Position numbers and translations under genes: made by a program
In this document: in pieces, positions 9,157 through 18,641 of the stretch
How the letters are laid out: each line of letters opens with the position of its first letter
Position numbering within the stretch: the stretch's first letter is position 1
Source: Oceanicaulis sp.
Lineage (GTDB): Bacteria > Pseudomonadota > Alphaproteobacteria > Caulobacterales > Maricaulaceae
Length of the DNA stretch: 60,933 nt
Direction: 5' to 3'
Assembly: GCA_028280165.1 (NCBI GenBank)
Contig: JANQMI010000207.1
Coordinates: forward strand, 1 to 60,933
The notes under the pieces: generated by a model
What the model saw: the letters and a program-made list of their open reading frames with translations, nothing else
What the model was told of the DNA's origin: nothing
Database searches by the model: none

Positions 9157-9948
9157 ATGGCAATCCACCCTAGCGCGATCGTTGAAGCTGGCGCTGACAT
9201 TGGCGCGGATGTGGAGATTGGCCCCTATTGTGTGGTCAGCGGTCAGGCCCGCATTGGCGCGCGCACCCGGCTCATTTCCCATGTGACCGTCTCAGGGACC
9301 ACATCTCTGGGTGAGGACTGTGTCGTGCATCCTTTTGCTTCGCTGGGCAGCCCAGCCCAGGATTTCAAGCATAAGGACACCGATCAGGTGGCCATTGAAA
9401 TCGGGGATCGCAATGTCATGCGCGAGCAGGTCACCATGCATGCCGGCACCGCTTTTGCGCGCGGTGTGACGCGCGTTGGATCGGACGGGTTTTTCATGGT
9501 GGGCGCTCATGTCGCTCACGATTGTATCGTTGGAGACCACGTGGTCTTCGCAAACAACGCGACCCTCGGCGGCGAATCTGTTGTTGGCGATTATGTCATC
9601 ATGGGTGGGCTCTCGGCCCTGCATCAGCAATGCCGCATTGGCGGCTATGCCTTCATCGGCGGCGGTGCACCGGTGACCGGCGATGTCATTCCCTACGGCA
9701 TGGTGGATAACTCTGGCGCGTTAGGGGGGCTCAACCTGGTTGGCCTTAAACGCCGCCGGTTCAGCCGCGATGCGATCCACGATATGCGGGCCGCCTACCG
9801 GCTTATCTTCTCTGAAGAGGGCTCGTTCGATGAGCGGGTTGAGGATACCGCACGCTTGTTCGGCGAACGCCCCGAAGTCATGCACGTCATCGACTTTATC
9901 CGCGATGAGTGTGCACGTCGTCCGCTTTGCTTTCCGAGTCATCGTTGA
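9157..9948 (+). CDS. lpxA: Acyl-ACP--UDP-N-acetylglucosamine O-acyltransferase
   Basis: LpxA catalyses the first step of lipid A synthesis, acylating UDP-GlcNAc. The 263-residue protein begins with hexapeptide repeats (IHPSAIVEAGADIGADVEIG) and carries the GAHVAHDC segment with the catalytic histidine and the NNATLGG loop. A C-terminal helical region (AYRLIFSEEGSFDERV) follows, as in the trimeric family fold. The start at 9157 is 4 bases after the fabZ stop. The next gene, lpxI, starts 2 bases after its stop. Confidence 0.96.
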   Translation: MAIHPSAIVEAGADIGADVEIGPYCVVSGQARIGARTRLISHVTVSGTTSLGEDCVVHPFASLGSPAQDFKHKDTDQVAIEIGDRNVMREQVTMHAGTAFARGVTRVGSDGFFMVGAHVAHDCIVGDHVVFANNATLGGESVVGDYVIMGGLSALHQQCRIGGYAFIGGGAPVTGDVIPYGMVDNSGALGGLNLVGLKRRRFSRDAIHDMRAAYRLIFSEEGSFDERVEDTARLFGERPEVMHVIDFIRDECARRPLCFPSHR

Positions 9949-9950
9949 TC

Positions 9951-10805
9951 ATGGCCTGGTCTCGGCTGGGTTTGATTGCAGGCGGTGGCGACTTGCCGGT
10001 CCACGTGGCAGAAGCCGCGCACGGCGATGGTCGTCTTGGATGCGTGATCGCTCTGGATGGCTTTGCCGACCCGCAGCGCTATGACCAGCCTGAACTATGC
10101 GGCATCGCCCAGCCCGGTCGGGCTCTGAAGCTGCTGGCCAAGCACCAGTGTGACGCGATCTGTTTTGCCGGCATCGTCAAGCGGCCTGATTTCTCCAAGC
10201 TGAAGCCGGACATGCGCGGTGTGGCCTTCCTTCCAACGGCCATCGCGGCAGCGGCAAAAGGCGATGATGCCCTCCTACGTGCCTTAGTGGGCTTGTTTGA
10301 GGATGAAGGCTTCACGGTTGTCGGTGTTGACGATATCGCCGGTGAACTCCTCGCGCCTGCCGGGGTTATGGGACGGATTGAGCCCAGCGATGGGTCCAGA
10401 GCGGACGCGCTCAAAGCCATGGAAATCGCGGGCCTGATTGGCACCGCCGATATCGGGCAGGGTGCTGTGGTCGCCAATGGGCTGGTCTTGGCCGTGGAAG
10501 CCCAGGAAGGCACCGATGCGATGCTGGCGCGGGTGGCCGGATTGCCGTTGGAAATCCGCGGAGGCGAAGACCAGGCCTGTGGGGTCTTGGCCAAACGCCC
10601 AAAACCGGATCAAGAGCGCAGAGTTGACCTGCCTGTCGTTGGTGTTTCCACCATTCAGGGGGCGGCGCAAGCCGGTCTTGCCGGCATTGTGGTGGCTGAA
10701 GGCGGGGCTTTGATCCTTGGCCGTCAGGCGGTCATAGAAGCCGCTGATCAGGCTGGGCTCTTCCTGTTGGGCCTGTCGACCGATGATGAGGCCGGACATG
10801 GCTGA
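9951..10805 (+). CDS. lpxI: UDP-2,3-diacylglucosamine diphosphatase LpxI
   Basis: LpxI hydrolyses UDP-2,3-diacylglucosamine to lipid X and UMP; it replaces the unrelated LpxH in alphaproteobacteria such as Caulobacter. The 284-residue sequence has the N-terminal glycine-rich LIAGGGDLP loop, the ICFAGIVKRPDF segment and the C-terminal domain with TIQGAAQAGLAGIVVAEGGALIL. The position between lpxA and lpxB is the family's typical setting. Its stop overlaps the start of lpxB by 8 bases. Confidence 0.94.
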   Translation: MAWSRLGLIAGGGDLPVHVAEAAHGDGRLGCVIALDGFADPQRYDQPELCGIAQPGRALKLLAKHQCDAICFAGIVKRPDFSKLKPDMRGVAFLPTAIAAAAKGDDALLRALVGLFEDEGFTVVGVDDIAGELLAPAGVMGRIEPSDGSRADALKAMEIAGLIGTADIGQGAVVANGLVLAVEAQEGTDAMLARVAGLPLEIRGGEDQACGVLAKRPKPDQERRVDLPVVGVSTIQGAAQAGLAGIVVAEGGALILGRQAVIEAADQAGLFLLGLSTDDEAGHG

Positions 10806-11988
10806 AGATGCGCCGCGCATCTTTATCGTGGCCGCCGAGCCGTCCGGTGACGCTTTGGCGGGTGATTTGATTGACGCGCTTCGCGATCTGCAACCCGATG
10901 TGGTCGTGGCCGGGATTGGCGGAGCGCAGATGGCCCGTCGCGATGTGGTGTCGCCCTTCGACATTTCTGAGCTCAGCGTATTCGGTATTTTCGATGGCCT
11001 GAAGATCGTCAATCTGGTCCATCAACGCGCGGAAGAGACCGCAGAGGCCGCGAAGGCCTTTGGAGCCGATGCGGTCGTCCTGATCGACAGTTGGGGGTTC
11101 ATGCTTCGTGCGTCATGGAAGCTGGAAGCCCAGATCCCTGACATTCCCCGTGTAAAATATGTGGCCCCCCAGGTGTTTGCCGCGCGGCGGGGGCGGGCGA
11201 AAGTTGCCGCGGAAAACTTCACCCATCTGCTGGCCATTCATCCGTTTGACGCCCCCTATTTCGAACCCCATGGGCTGCCCGTTCATTTTGTTGGCAATCC
11301 GGTTCTGGAGCGTGATCTGTCCGGTGATGGCCCCGCACTGCGCCGCAGCCGTGGGATTGATCTGGCCGCACCGGTCTTGCTGGTTCTGTTCGGGAGCCGG
11401 AAATCGGAGCTCAATCGTCTCTTTGAGCCCTTTGCGGATGCTGTAAAGCGCCTGAAGGTGGCTTTTCCTGATCTTGAAATCATCACCACGCTGAGCCCGT
11501 CGATTGCCGATGGCGCGCGCGCCCGGATGGAGACCCATTCCGCCTTTGAAGGCGTGCATATCATCGATAATGATGCGCGGGGCGATGCGTTCGCGGCCTC
11601 TGACGTGGCGCTTGCCTGCTCAGGCACGGTGACCGTGGAATTGGCCAAAGCCGGCGTACCGACCATCGCCGCTTATAAGCTGGGGTGGATTTATTACACG
11701 GTTGTGCGCTTATTCCTGATGAAGGCGCGCTACATCTCGTTGGCCAATATTGCGGCCGATGAAGCCTTGATCCCAGAACTGATCCAGCACCATTGCACCG
11801 GGCCCAAGCTCGCCGATGCGGTCTCGAGCTTTCTCAAAGACACTGACCTGAGACAGGACCGCTCGATGCGCTTACGGGCCATCACCAAACAGATGGCGGG
11901 CGAAGCCGCGTCGCCGAGCCGGAGCGCTGCTGAGGCGGTGCTGTCGATTATCGCTGAAGCGCGGCAGAAAAAAACCGGCGAGGCCTGA
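10798..11988 (+). CDS. lpxB: Lipid-A-disaccharide synthase
   Basis: LpxB (glycosyltransferase family 19) condenses lipid X with UDP-diacylglucosamine to give the tetra-acyl disaccharide. The 396-residue product has the N-terminal AAEPSGDALAGDL motif, the GIGGAQMARR segment with the following SVFGIFDGLK stretch, and a UDP-binding C-terminal half with ALACSGTVTVELAKAGVP. The ATG at 10798 overlaps the lpxI stop; an ATG five codons earlier is possible. It is the last gene of the long envelope operon, and its 3' end contains part of a terminator hairpin. Confidence 0.96.
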   Translation: MAEDAPRIFIVAAEPSGDALAGDLIDALRDLQPDVVVAGIGGAQMARRDVVSPFDISELSVFGIFDGLKIVNLVHQRAEETAEAAKAFGADAVVLIDSWGFMLRASWKLEAQIPDIPRVKYVAPQVFAARRGRAKVAAENFTHLLAIHPFDAPYFEPHGLPVHFVGNPVLERDLSGDGPALRRSRGIDLAAPVLLVLFGSRKSELNRLFEPFADAVKRLKVAFPDLEIITTLSPSIADGARARMETHSAFEGVHIIDNDARGDAFAASDVALACSGTVTVELAKAGVPTIAAYKLGWIYYTVVRLFLMKARYISLANIAADEALIPELIQHHCTGPKLADAVSSFLKDTDLRQDRSMRLRAITKQMAGEAASPSRSAAEAVLSIIAEARQKKTGEA

Positions 11989-12002
11989 AGCCGTCGCCGG
12001 TT
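11973..12002 (-). terminator. Rho-independent terminator shared by convergent lpxB and gltA
   Basis: Arms AACCGGCGA (11973-11981) and TCGCCGGTT (11994-12002) form a 9-bp perfect stem. Read on the minus strand the stem is followed by an uninterrupted run of eight T residues, a strong terminator for gltA. On the plus strand only TTGATTT follows, so termination of lpxB would be weaker. The left arm and the A-run lie inside the last codons of lpxB. Confidence 0.85.
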
Positions 12003-12026
12003 GATTTCGGGCAGGAGTTTTGCGCT

Positions 12027-13331
12027 CTATCGTTTGTCGAGCGGCACAAAATCGCGGATCGGTGACCCGGTAAAGGCCTGGCGCGGGCGGCCGATTTTCT
12101 GGCTCGGGTCTTCGATCATCTCGCCCCACTGTGCGATCCAGCCCACGGTCCGGGCCAGCGCAAACAGAACGGTGAACATCTCGGTTGGAAAGCCCATGGC
12201 TTTCAGGGTGATACCGGAATAGAAGTCGATATTCGGGTAGAGCTTCTTCTCCACGAAATACGGATCTTCAAGAGCGATCTTTTCCAGTTCCATGGCAACG
12301 GCCAGCAAGGGCTCGTCACGGACATCCAGGGCGTCCAGGACTTCATGGCAGGTCTCGCGCATGACCTTCGCCCGCGGATCATAGTTTTTGTAGACCCGGT
12401 GTCCGAAGCCCATCAGGCGAAACGGATCGTTTTTATCCTTGGCCTTGGAGATGTATTCGGGGATGCGGTCCACCGATCCGATTTCAGCCAGCATGTTCAG
12501 AGCGGCTTCATTGGCACCGCCATGGGCCGGTCCCCATAGCGAGGCGATGCCCGATGCAATACAGGCAAACGGATTGGCCCCGGACGAGCCGGCCAGGCGC
12601 ACTGTGGAGGTGGACGCATTCTGTTCGTGGTCCGCATGCAGGATAAAGATCTTGTCCATGGCGCGGGCCAGGGTCTTGGAGACCACATAGTCCTCAGCGG
12701 GCACCGCAAAGCACATGCGTAGGAAGTTTGACGCATAGTCCAGCTCGTTGCGCGGCGACACAAAGGGCTGACCAATTGAGTATTTATAGGCGCGGCTGGC
12801 GATCGTCGGCATTTTGGCAATCATGCGATGGGCACTGATTTCGCGAGCGCGCAGATCGTTCACATCCGTTGAGTCATGATAAAAGGCCGACAATGCGCCC
12901 ACTGAGCCGACCATGATTGCCATGGGGTGAGCGTCACGGCGGAAGCCGCGGAAAAACGCGTCAAACTGATCGTGAAGCATCGTGTGGCGACGGATCGTCC
13001 AGTCAAAATCGTGCAAATCCTGCGTGGTCGGTAACTCACCATGAAGCAGCAGGTAGGCGACTTCGATAAAGCTTGCATTTTCGGCCAGCTGATCAATCGG
13101 ATAGCCACGATAGAGCAGGGTACCCTCATCGCCATCAATATAGGTGATGGTGCTCTCACAGCTGGCTGTGGAGGTGAAACCCGGATCATAGGTGAACATT
13201 CCGGTGTTTTTGTACAGCGTGCGAATGTCGATCACATCCGGCCCAATGCTGCCTCCCAGAATCGGCAGGTCATGGGTTTGACCGTTCACGGTTAGCTGGG
13301 CTGTGCCTTTTGGCGTCACTTTATTTTCCAT
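12027..13331 (-). CDS. gltA: Citrate synthase (type II)
   Basis: Citrate synthase condenses oxaloacetate and acetyl-CoA to open the TCA cycle. The 434-residue length is that of the hexameric Gram-negative type II enzyme. Visible motifs are the [12 protein letters not shown] segment with a catalytic-site His, the [11 protein letters not shown] loop with the second His, and [14 protein letters not shown] with substrate-binding residues. The ATG is at 13331. It is transcribed after gltX with a 59-base gap and ends against lpxB at a shared terminator. Confidence 0.97.
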   Translation of the reverse strand: MENKVTPKGTAQLTVNGQTHDLPILGGSIGPDVIDIRTLYKNTGMFTYDPGFTSTASCESTITYIDGDEGTLLYRGYPIDQLAENASFIEVAYLLLHGELPTTQDLHDFDWTIRRHTMLHDQFDAFFRGFRRDAHPMAIMVGSVGALSAFYHDSTDVNDLRAREISAHRMIAKMPTIASRAYKYSIGQPFVSPRNELDYASNFLRMCFAVPAEDYVVSKTLARAMDKIFILHADHEQNASTSTVRLAGSSGANPFACIASGIASLWGPAHGGANEAALNMLAEIGSVDRIPEYISKAKDKNDPFRLMGFGHRVYKNYDPRAKVMRETCHEVLDALDVRDEPLLAVAMELEKIALEDPYFVEKKLYPNIDFYSGITLKAMGFPTEMFTVLFALARTVGWIAQWGEMIEDPSQKIGRPRQAFTGSPIRDFVPLDKR

Positions 13332-13390
13332 CGTCTCTACCCTTATTTGCCGGACGGCTAGGCTTTCCGGACAACCGGCATGTCTGCCGG

Positions 13391-14791
13391 TCAGATCACA
13401 TCATCAAGCCGCGACAGGACTTCGTCTCGTCCAAGTATCGCGAGCACAAAACTCATATCTGGTGCCGGAGCACCACCGGTGAGCGCCGCGCGGAGCGGCT
13501 GCCCGATTTTGCCAAAGCCAACCTCTTCCGCTTCGGCGAAAGACTGGAGCGCCGCACCGAGCGTCGCTTCATTCCAGTCCGATATGTCAGCGAGGATGGC
13601 GCGCAAGCGGCCCAGGCGGGCGCGCGCATCATCCTTCAAGGCTTTCGCAGTCTTGCCCGTGATTTCGATCGGGCGGGAGCGAATAAGAAAATAGACCTGA
13701 TCCTCCAGTTCCGCGAGGGTCGAAGCACGTTCTTTCAACACTCGCATCGCCTCGTGAACCCAGACTTTCGCCGTATCGTCGCGGCGCACATCATCACGGT
13801 CCGCCAGGCGTTGGAAGACAAGGGTGGTCAACTCTGTGTCATCAGCCTTGGCCATATGCCAGGCGTTGACATGGGCCATCTTGTCGAAGTCCAGCCGGGC
13901 CGGAGCCTTGCCCAGGCCTTTAAGGTCAAACAAGGCTGCCATCTCACTGTCGTCAAACAGCTCTTTGTCCCCGTGAGACCAGCCCAGACGCAGCAGATAA
14001 TTTCGCAGGCCTTCAGGCAGATAGCCCATGGCACGATAGGCCTCGATCCCCAAGGCCCCATGCCGCTTGGAGAGTTTCTTGCCATCCGGGCCGTGGATCA
14101 GCGGGATATGGGCAAAGATCGGTTTGTCCCATCCCAGTGCGTCGTAAATCTGGCTTTGGCGGGCCGCATTGACCAGATGGTCGTCTCCGCGGACCACATG
14201 GGTGATGCCCATATCGTGGTCATCGACCACGACCGCCATATTATAGGTTGGCACCCCGTCAGCGCGGAGCAGGATCAGATCATCGAATTCCTTGGCGGCC
14301 CACGTCACGTCGCCCTGAACCGCATCGTGCAGAACAACATCGGTGTCAGGCGCTTTGAATCTGATGGTGAAGGAGGCTGACGCAGGCGCTTCTGACGGAT
14401 CGCGATCACGCCATGGCGAGCGCAGGGCCCGTCCATCCTTGAAGGCTGCGTCGCGCAAGGATTCGGTTTCTTCTGGTGTGAGGTAGCAGCGAAAGGCGGC
14501 ACCTTTCGCGATCAGCTGGTCGACCACTTCGCGATGGCGATCGGCGCGGGCGAATTGGGACACGGCCTCGCCATCCCACTCAAGGCCGAGCCAATGCAAG
14601 CCATCCAGAATCGCCTGAACCGCCTCGTCTGTGGAGCGTTTGCGGTCTGTGTCCTCAATGCGCAGGGTGAATTTGCCACCATGGCGTTTTGCCAAAAGGG
14701 CATTGAATAACGCCGTTCTCGCCCCACCAATATGAAGAAAACCGGTGGGCGAGGGGGCAAATCGGGTAATGACGGATTGAGTATTTTGCAC
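13391..14791 (-). CDS. gltX: Glutamyl-tRNA synthetase
   Basis: The product is a class I aminoacyl-tRNA synthetase charging tRNA-Glu. It shows the N-terminal RFAPSPTG strand, the HIGH-type motif as HIGG (about residues 20-23), and the KMSKS-type loop as KKLSKRHGA, followed by the helical anticodon-binding half. With the GTG at 14791 it is 466 residues, the usual size. A GTG at 14836 is also in frame, and a good AAGGAGG lies at 14826-14832 but with no normal start codon at proper distance in this frame, so the start is uncertain. The gene is divergent from comEC. Confidence 0.93.
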   Translation of the reverse strand: MQNTQSVITRFAPSPTGFLHIGGARTALFNALLAKRHGGKFTLRIEDTDRKRSTDEAVQAILDGLHWLGLEWDGEAVSQFARADRHREVVDQLIAKGAAFRCYLTPEETESLRDAAFKDGRALRSPWRDRDPSEAPASASFTIRFKAPDTDVVLHDAVQGDVTWAAKEFDDLILLRADGVPTYNMAVVVDDHDMGITHVVRGDDHLVNAARQSQIYDALGWDKPIFAHIPLIHGPDGKKLSKRHGALGIEAYRAMGYLPEGLRNYLLRLGWSHGDKELFDDSEMAALFDLKGLGKAPARLDFDKMAHVNAWHMAKADDTELTTLVFQRLADRDDVRRDDTAKVWVHEAMRVLKERASTLAELEDQVYFLIRSRPIEITGKTAKALKDDARARLGRLRAILADISDWNEATLGAALQSFAEAEEVGFGKIGQPLRAALTGGAPAPDMSFVLAILGRDEVLSRLDDVI

Positions 14792-14850
14792 GTGCGAAAT
14801 CGTGTTGCGCTGCGATAGGGAATGCCTCCTTAGCACGCAAATTCAAGCCG

Positions 14851-17004
14851 GTGATAGTCTTCTCGTGCGGTTGCGGGCAAGATAGGGGTGTGTCGTCTTT
14901 CGAAATTCCCCTTATGCGCGATCCTGGAGGGCTTGTCCGTGGCCTGAACGTGCTCCTCGGTGCGCCGCTGCGGATCACCGTGCCTGATCTGCATCGATTG
15001 ATCCTTTGGGCCCCTGTTGCGCTGGCGGTGGGGGCGGCCATGTACTTCATGCCGGCAAGTGAGCCGCCGCTTTGGGTTGGGCGATGCCTGGTTCTGGCCA
15101 TGGCTCTCATGGCTGGCATAGCCGTTTTCGTCCGCGCCCGTCCCGCTCTTGTGTTCGTCCTGTGTATATTCAGCCTTCTGGCGGCGGGATTCCTATTGGC
15201 TCAAGGGCGAACCCATGGCGTGGCCCCGCCCCCCTTTGAGATCACGGAACGCACTGTTTTGGTCCAAGGCTGGATTGAGAAGGTGGAACGCGGTGGAAGC
15301 CGCCCGCGCCTTCTTATTCGCGTTGCCTCGCTGTCGGTTGTCGAGGATCCGCCATATCGGATTCGCGTCCGAGCCGGCTTAAATGGGTTTGCGCCAGGCG
15401 ATGGGGTCCAGGTACGTGCGGTGTTAAGCCGCCCGCCAGGGCCCGCGGTGCCTGGCGGGTATGATCCTGCCCGCGCGGCCTGGTTTGACCGTGTTGCTCT
15501 GTCTGGGTTTGCCGTGACGCGGCTGTCCGTAGCGGATGTGGAGCTGGACGATCAGCTTGAACGGGGCCTGGTGCGCTATCGATGGTCGCTCGCTGAGCGG
15601 ATACGGCAGACGGTCGGACCTCAGAGCGGAGGTGTCGCCGCGGCGCTTCTGACTGGCGACCGATCCAGCGTTGAAGAAGACGATGCCGAAGCCCTGCGCA
15701 TATCCGGCCTTGGTCATATCCTGGCGATTTCCGGCCTGCATATGGCTCTATTTGCTGGCGGCGTTTACTTTGCGACACGCCTGACGCTCGCTGCGATTGA
15801 GCCCTTCGCGCGGGCGCACGATCCGCGCAAACCGGCTGCGATTATCGCTCTTGTTGCGGCGACGGGATATCTCATCCTGTCTGGTGCGGCGATTCCGACC
15901 CAGCGCGCTTGGGTGATGGCGGCCGTCGTGCTGGTCGGGGTGTTGCTCGATCGGCGTGCGTTTTCAATGCGATCTTTGGCACTCGCCGCCATGGCTGTGC
16001 TCCTACTGGCCCCTGAGAGTGTTCAGGAAGTTGGGTTCCAGATGAGTTTTGCTTCCGTTGCGGCTTTGATTGCCGTGTATGAGATTTGGGGCCGATTACG
16101 GCCTGTGGATAGCCGCGCAAAGGGACCGGTATCAAAGGGCGTGGCGGCGTTCGGCGGCCTTGCGACAACCAGTCTCGTCGCTGGAGCGGCCACTGGTGCG
16201 TTCGCTGCGTTTCACTTCCAGCGCTTCGCCGCATTTGGGTTTATCGCCAATTTGGCCGCGATGCCGATTTTCACATTCTGGGTAATGCCGGCGGGAGTTA
16301 TTGCCCTGGCGCTCGCCCCTTTTGGGCTTGAAGCGCCGGCGCTCGCCGCCATGGATATTGGGCTTCAGCTGGTCCTTGCCATTGCCCATTGGACGGCTGG
16401 ATTAGACGGTGCTGCTGTCACCGTCCAGGCCGCCGCGAGCTGGGTCATTGGGGCTTACGGTCTTGGGTTTGCGGCTCTGACCATCGGGGTGGGCGTCATA
16501 CGATTGGCTGGGGCTGGCCTGTGTGCGATCGCACTCGGGGGCTGGATGCTGCAATCGCCCCCTGAACTCATGGTGACCGATGATGGGGTGGTCATTGCCC
16601 AGTTTGAGGCCGATGGCGTATTCCAAGCCTCAAGCTTGCGCGCATCGAGGTTTGAGACAGAGGTCTTTCTGCAGCGGGCCGGTCAGGGCGGTCACGCGTT
16701 AGACGCGGCCGCGTTGCGCTGCGATCCATACGGATGCGCCGGTTTGACCCTGGACGGGGTTCGGTTGGCCCTGACGTCTACACCCGAGGCTCTAGCCGAA
16801 GACTGTGCTCTGGCCAATGTGGTCGTGTTTCAGGGCTTAGCCAGTGCCTGGCAAAAGCGCCGCTGTGAGGCCATGCTCATTGATGCGCAGCTGCTGAATG
16901 AGCATGGAGGGCTGGAATTGCGATTCAAGAACCGGGCCCTGACAGTATCCGGCACGGCTGAGGACCGACGGCACACACGGCTCTGGAGCCAAGGGCCGGA
17001 TTGA
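14851..17004 (+). CDS. comEC: ComEC/Rec2-family membrane protein
   Basis: ComEC forms the inner-membrane channel for single-stranded DNA uptake in natural transformation. The product (717 residues from the first ATG) has two or three N-terminal hydrophobic segments, a soluble DUF4131-like region, and the Competence domain starting at GDRSSVEEDDAEALRISG with the LAISGLHMAL helix and several further membrane spans. The C-terminal soluble part (RCDPYGCAG and onward) is a reduced version of the beta-lactamase-like domain and lacks its HxHxDH zinc motif, as is common in alphaproteobacterial homologues. Start is uncertain: GTG 14890 and ATG 14914 are alternatives. No other competence gene is in the window. 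Confidence 0.88.
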   Translation: MIVFSCGCGQDRGVSSFEIPLMRDPGGLVRGLNVLLGAPLRITVPDLHRLILWAPVALAVGAAMYFMPASEPPLWVGRCLVLAMALMAGIAVFVRARPALVFVLCIFSLLAAGFLLAQGRTHGVAPPPFEITERTVLVQGWIEKVERGGSRPRLLIRVASLSVVEDPPYRIRVRAGLNGFAPGDGVQVRAVLSRPPGPAVPGGYDPARAAWFDRVALSGFAVTRLSVADVELDDQLERGLVRYRWSLAERIRQTVGPQSGGVAAALLTGDRSSVEEDDAEALRISGLGHILAISGLHMALFAGGVYFATRLTLAAIEPFARAHDPRKPAAIIALVAATGYLILSGAAIPTQRAWVMAAVVLVGVLLDRRAFSMRSLALAAMAVLLLAPESVQEVGFQMSFASVAALIAVYEIWGRLRPVDSRAKGPVSKGVAAFGGLATTSLVAGAATGAFAAFHFQRFAAFGFIANLAAMPIFTFWVMPAGVIALALAPFGLEAPALAAMDIGLQLVLAIAHWTAGLDGAAVTVQAAASWVIGAYGLGFAALTIGVGVIRLAGAGLCAIALGGWMLQSPPELMVTDDGVVIAQFEADGVFQASSLRASRFETEVFLQRAGQGGHALDAAALRCDPYGCAGLTLDGVRLALTSTPEALAEDCALANVVVFQGLASAWQKRRCEAMLIDAQLLNEHGGLELRFKNRALTVSGTAEDRRHTRLWSQGPD

Positions 17005-17028
17005 AGGGCTTAAGACTGGCCGTGAAAA

Positions 17029-17054
17029 AGCCCGCCAGCGTGCGCTAGCGGGCT
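17029..17054 (-). terminator. Terminator between convergent comEC and lexA
   Basis: Arms AGCCCGC (17029-17035) and GCGGGCT (17048-17054), extended inward by AGCG/CGCT across one mismatch, form a GC-rich hairpin. On the minus strand it is followed by TTTTTCACGG, so it serves lexA best; it also sits 25 bases after the comEC stop. Confidence 0.75.
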
Positions 17055-17075
17055 CCTGCACCATCAAATCTGACG

Positions 17076-17765
17076 CTAGTGGTAGCGCCGAATAAGGCCC
17101 ACGAGACGGCCTTGGACCTTCACCTCGCCAGGCCCGAAAATCCGCGTTTCATAAGCTGGATTGGCGGCCTCAAGGGCAATCGAGCCACCCTTCTTACGCA
17201 AGGTTTTCAGCGTCGCTTCTTCGTCATGCACCAGGGCTACGACAATTTCACCCGTGCTGGCGGTTTCGGTGCGCTGTATGACGACCAAGTCTCCATCAAG
17301 GATGCCTTTTTCGATCATGGAGTCGCCATTGACCTCCAGGGCGAAATGCTCGCCGCCGGAAATCATATTGGCCGGAACGCTTAAGCGGTCCGTTTCGTGC
17401 TGGATCGCTTCGATCGGAACTCCGGCAGCAATCCGTCCGAGTACGGGTACATCAATGCCGCTTTCTTCGACCATGTCCTCGCGTCGGCCAAAGGGCGCAG
17501 ACACAACATTATCGCTGCTGCTCGACTGGATGGTGGTTTCCGTGGCCATGCCTGATGGCAGCTTCAGAACTTCGAGCGCTCGGGCGCGATGGGCCAGGCG
17601 GCGAATGAAGCCTCGTTCCTCAAGGGCGCTGACCAGGCGATGCACGCCTGATTTCGATGCCAGCCCCAGGGCTTCCTTCATTTCATCGAATGACGGCGAC
17701 ACGCCGTCTTCCGACAAGCGCTTGTGAATGAACAACAAAAGTTCCTGCTGTTTGCGGGTGAGCAT
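17076..17765 (-). CDS. lexA: LexA repressor, SOS regulator
   Basis: LexA represses DNA-damage genes and is inactivated by RecA-stimulated self-cleavage. The 229-residue protein has an N-terminal winged helix-turn-helix (about residues 1-65; [21 protein letters not shown]) and a C-terminal S24 peptidase domain. The scissile Ala114-Gly115 (RIAAGVP), nucleophile Ser149 (NGDSM) and general-base Lys187 (EATLK) are all visible. A GAGG ribosome-binding site precedes the ATG. A perfect GTTC-N7-GTTC box lies 40-54 bases upstream of the start, consistent with autoregulation. It lies downstream of trpC on the same strand with an 84-base gap. Confidence 0.97.
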   Translation of the reverse strand: MLTRKQQELLLFIHKRLSEDGVSPSFDEMKEALGLASKSGVHRLVSALEERGFIRRLAHRARALEVLKLPSGMATETTIQSSSSDNVVSAPFGRREDMVEESGIDVPVLGRIAAGVPIEAIQHETDRLSVPANMISGGEHFALEVNGDSMIEKGILDGDLVVIQRTETASTGEIVVALVHDEEATLKTLRKKGGSIALEAANPAYETRIFGPGEVKVQGRLVGLIRRYH

Positions 17766-17781
17766 GATGACCTCAACATTG

Positions 17782-17819
17782 GAACAAAACCGGTACTTGC
17801 CGATGTTCTATGCCTGTTC
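17782..17819 (-). promoter_or_regulatory. LexA (SOS) operator region: one perfect and one degenerate box
   Basis: GTTC-TATGCCT-GTTC at 17805-17819 matches exactly the GTTC-N7-GTTC direct repeat known for alphaproteobacterial LexA. A second, imperfect box in the opposite orientation, GAAC-N7-GTAC at 17782-17796, lies nearer the start codon. Both lie between trpC and lexA, where the lexA promoter must be. That the second box is functional is inference. Confidence 0.85.
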
Positions 17820-17849
17820 CAGGTTAACGTCAAGTGAAGCAAAGGGTCT

Positions 17850-18641
17850 TTAGCGGCCCATCAGCGTTCGAGTTGCGCGTGTCACGTCGTCCTGACGCAT
17901 CAGGCTTTCGCCCACCAGCAACGCCTTCGCACCGGCTTGTTTGAGACGCAGGCCATCAGCATGGGTAAATACGCCGCTTTCCCCAACCAGGACATGGGAA
18001 TCTTCGGTCATCGGGGCGAGCCGTTCGAAGGTTTCAAGGGACACGTCGAAGGTTCGAAGATTGCGGTTATTCACGCCGATCAGAGGTGAGGGCAAGCGCA
18101 GAGCGCGCTCCATTTCTGCTTCGTCGTGGACCTCGACCAGCGAATCCATACCCCAGAGCGTGGCCTCTTGGATCAGGTCCAGGGCGATCGAATCATCCAC
18201 CGCCGCCAGAATCACCAGGATGCAATCGGCTCCAAGGGCGCGTGATTCGGCAACCTGCCAGGGGTCATAGAGGAAGTCCTTGCGCAGGACGGGCAGGGCG
18301 GTTGCTGCCCGCGCCTGATCCAGAAAGGCATCCGCACCTTGAAAACTCGGGGTATCTGTCAGGACAGACAGGCAGCTTGCCCCGCCCGCTTCATAGGCCT
18401 TAGCCAACACCGGCGGGTCGAAGTCTTCACGGATCAAGCCCTTTGAAGGGCTGGCTTTTTTCACTTCGGCAATGAGTGACAGCCCGAAGTCTTCTGCATC
18501 ACGCTTCAGCGCGTTGAGGAATCCGCGTGTGGAAGGGGCCGTTTTCGCCGCTGCATCGATATCAGCCTGAGACCGACGCGCTTTGCGCTCTGCAATCTCC
18601 TCGCGCTTATAGGCCTCAATGCGGGCGAGCACGTCGCTCAT
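17850..18641 (-). CDS. trpC: Indole-3-glycerol phosphate synthase
   Basis: TrpC closes the indole ring in tryptophan synthesis (CdRP to indole-3-glycerol phosphate). The 263-residue TIM barrel has the [13 protein letters not shown] motif with catalytic Lys, [22 protein letters not shown] and [12 protein letters not shown] loops, all diagnostic. It is monofunctional, without a TrpF domain. Its ATG overlaps the trpD stop by one base (ATGA type), so trpG-trpD-trpC are translationally coupled. In many other alphaproteobacteria moaC and moeA follow trpC before lexA; here they are absent. Confidence 0.97.
   Translation of the reverse strand: MSDVLARIEAYKREEIAERKARRSQADIDAAAKTAPSTRGFLNALKRDAEDFGLSLIAEVKKASPSKGLIREDFDPPVLAKAYEAGGASCLSVLTDTPSFQGADAFLDQARAATALPVLRKDFLYDPWQVAESRALGADCILVILAAVDDSIALDLIQEATLWGMDSLVEVHDEAEMERALRLPSPLIGVNNRNLRTFDVSLETFERLAPMTEDSHVLVGESGVFTHADGLRLKQAGAKALLVGESLMRQDDVTRATRTLMGR

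Noticed and set aside
13374..13391. Hairpin ACCGGCA-TGTC-TGCCGGT between gltA and gltX
   Set aside because: The stem is perfect but overlaps the gltX stop and has no T-run on either strand, so I do not call it a terminator.
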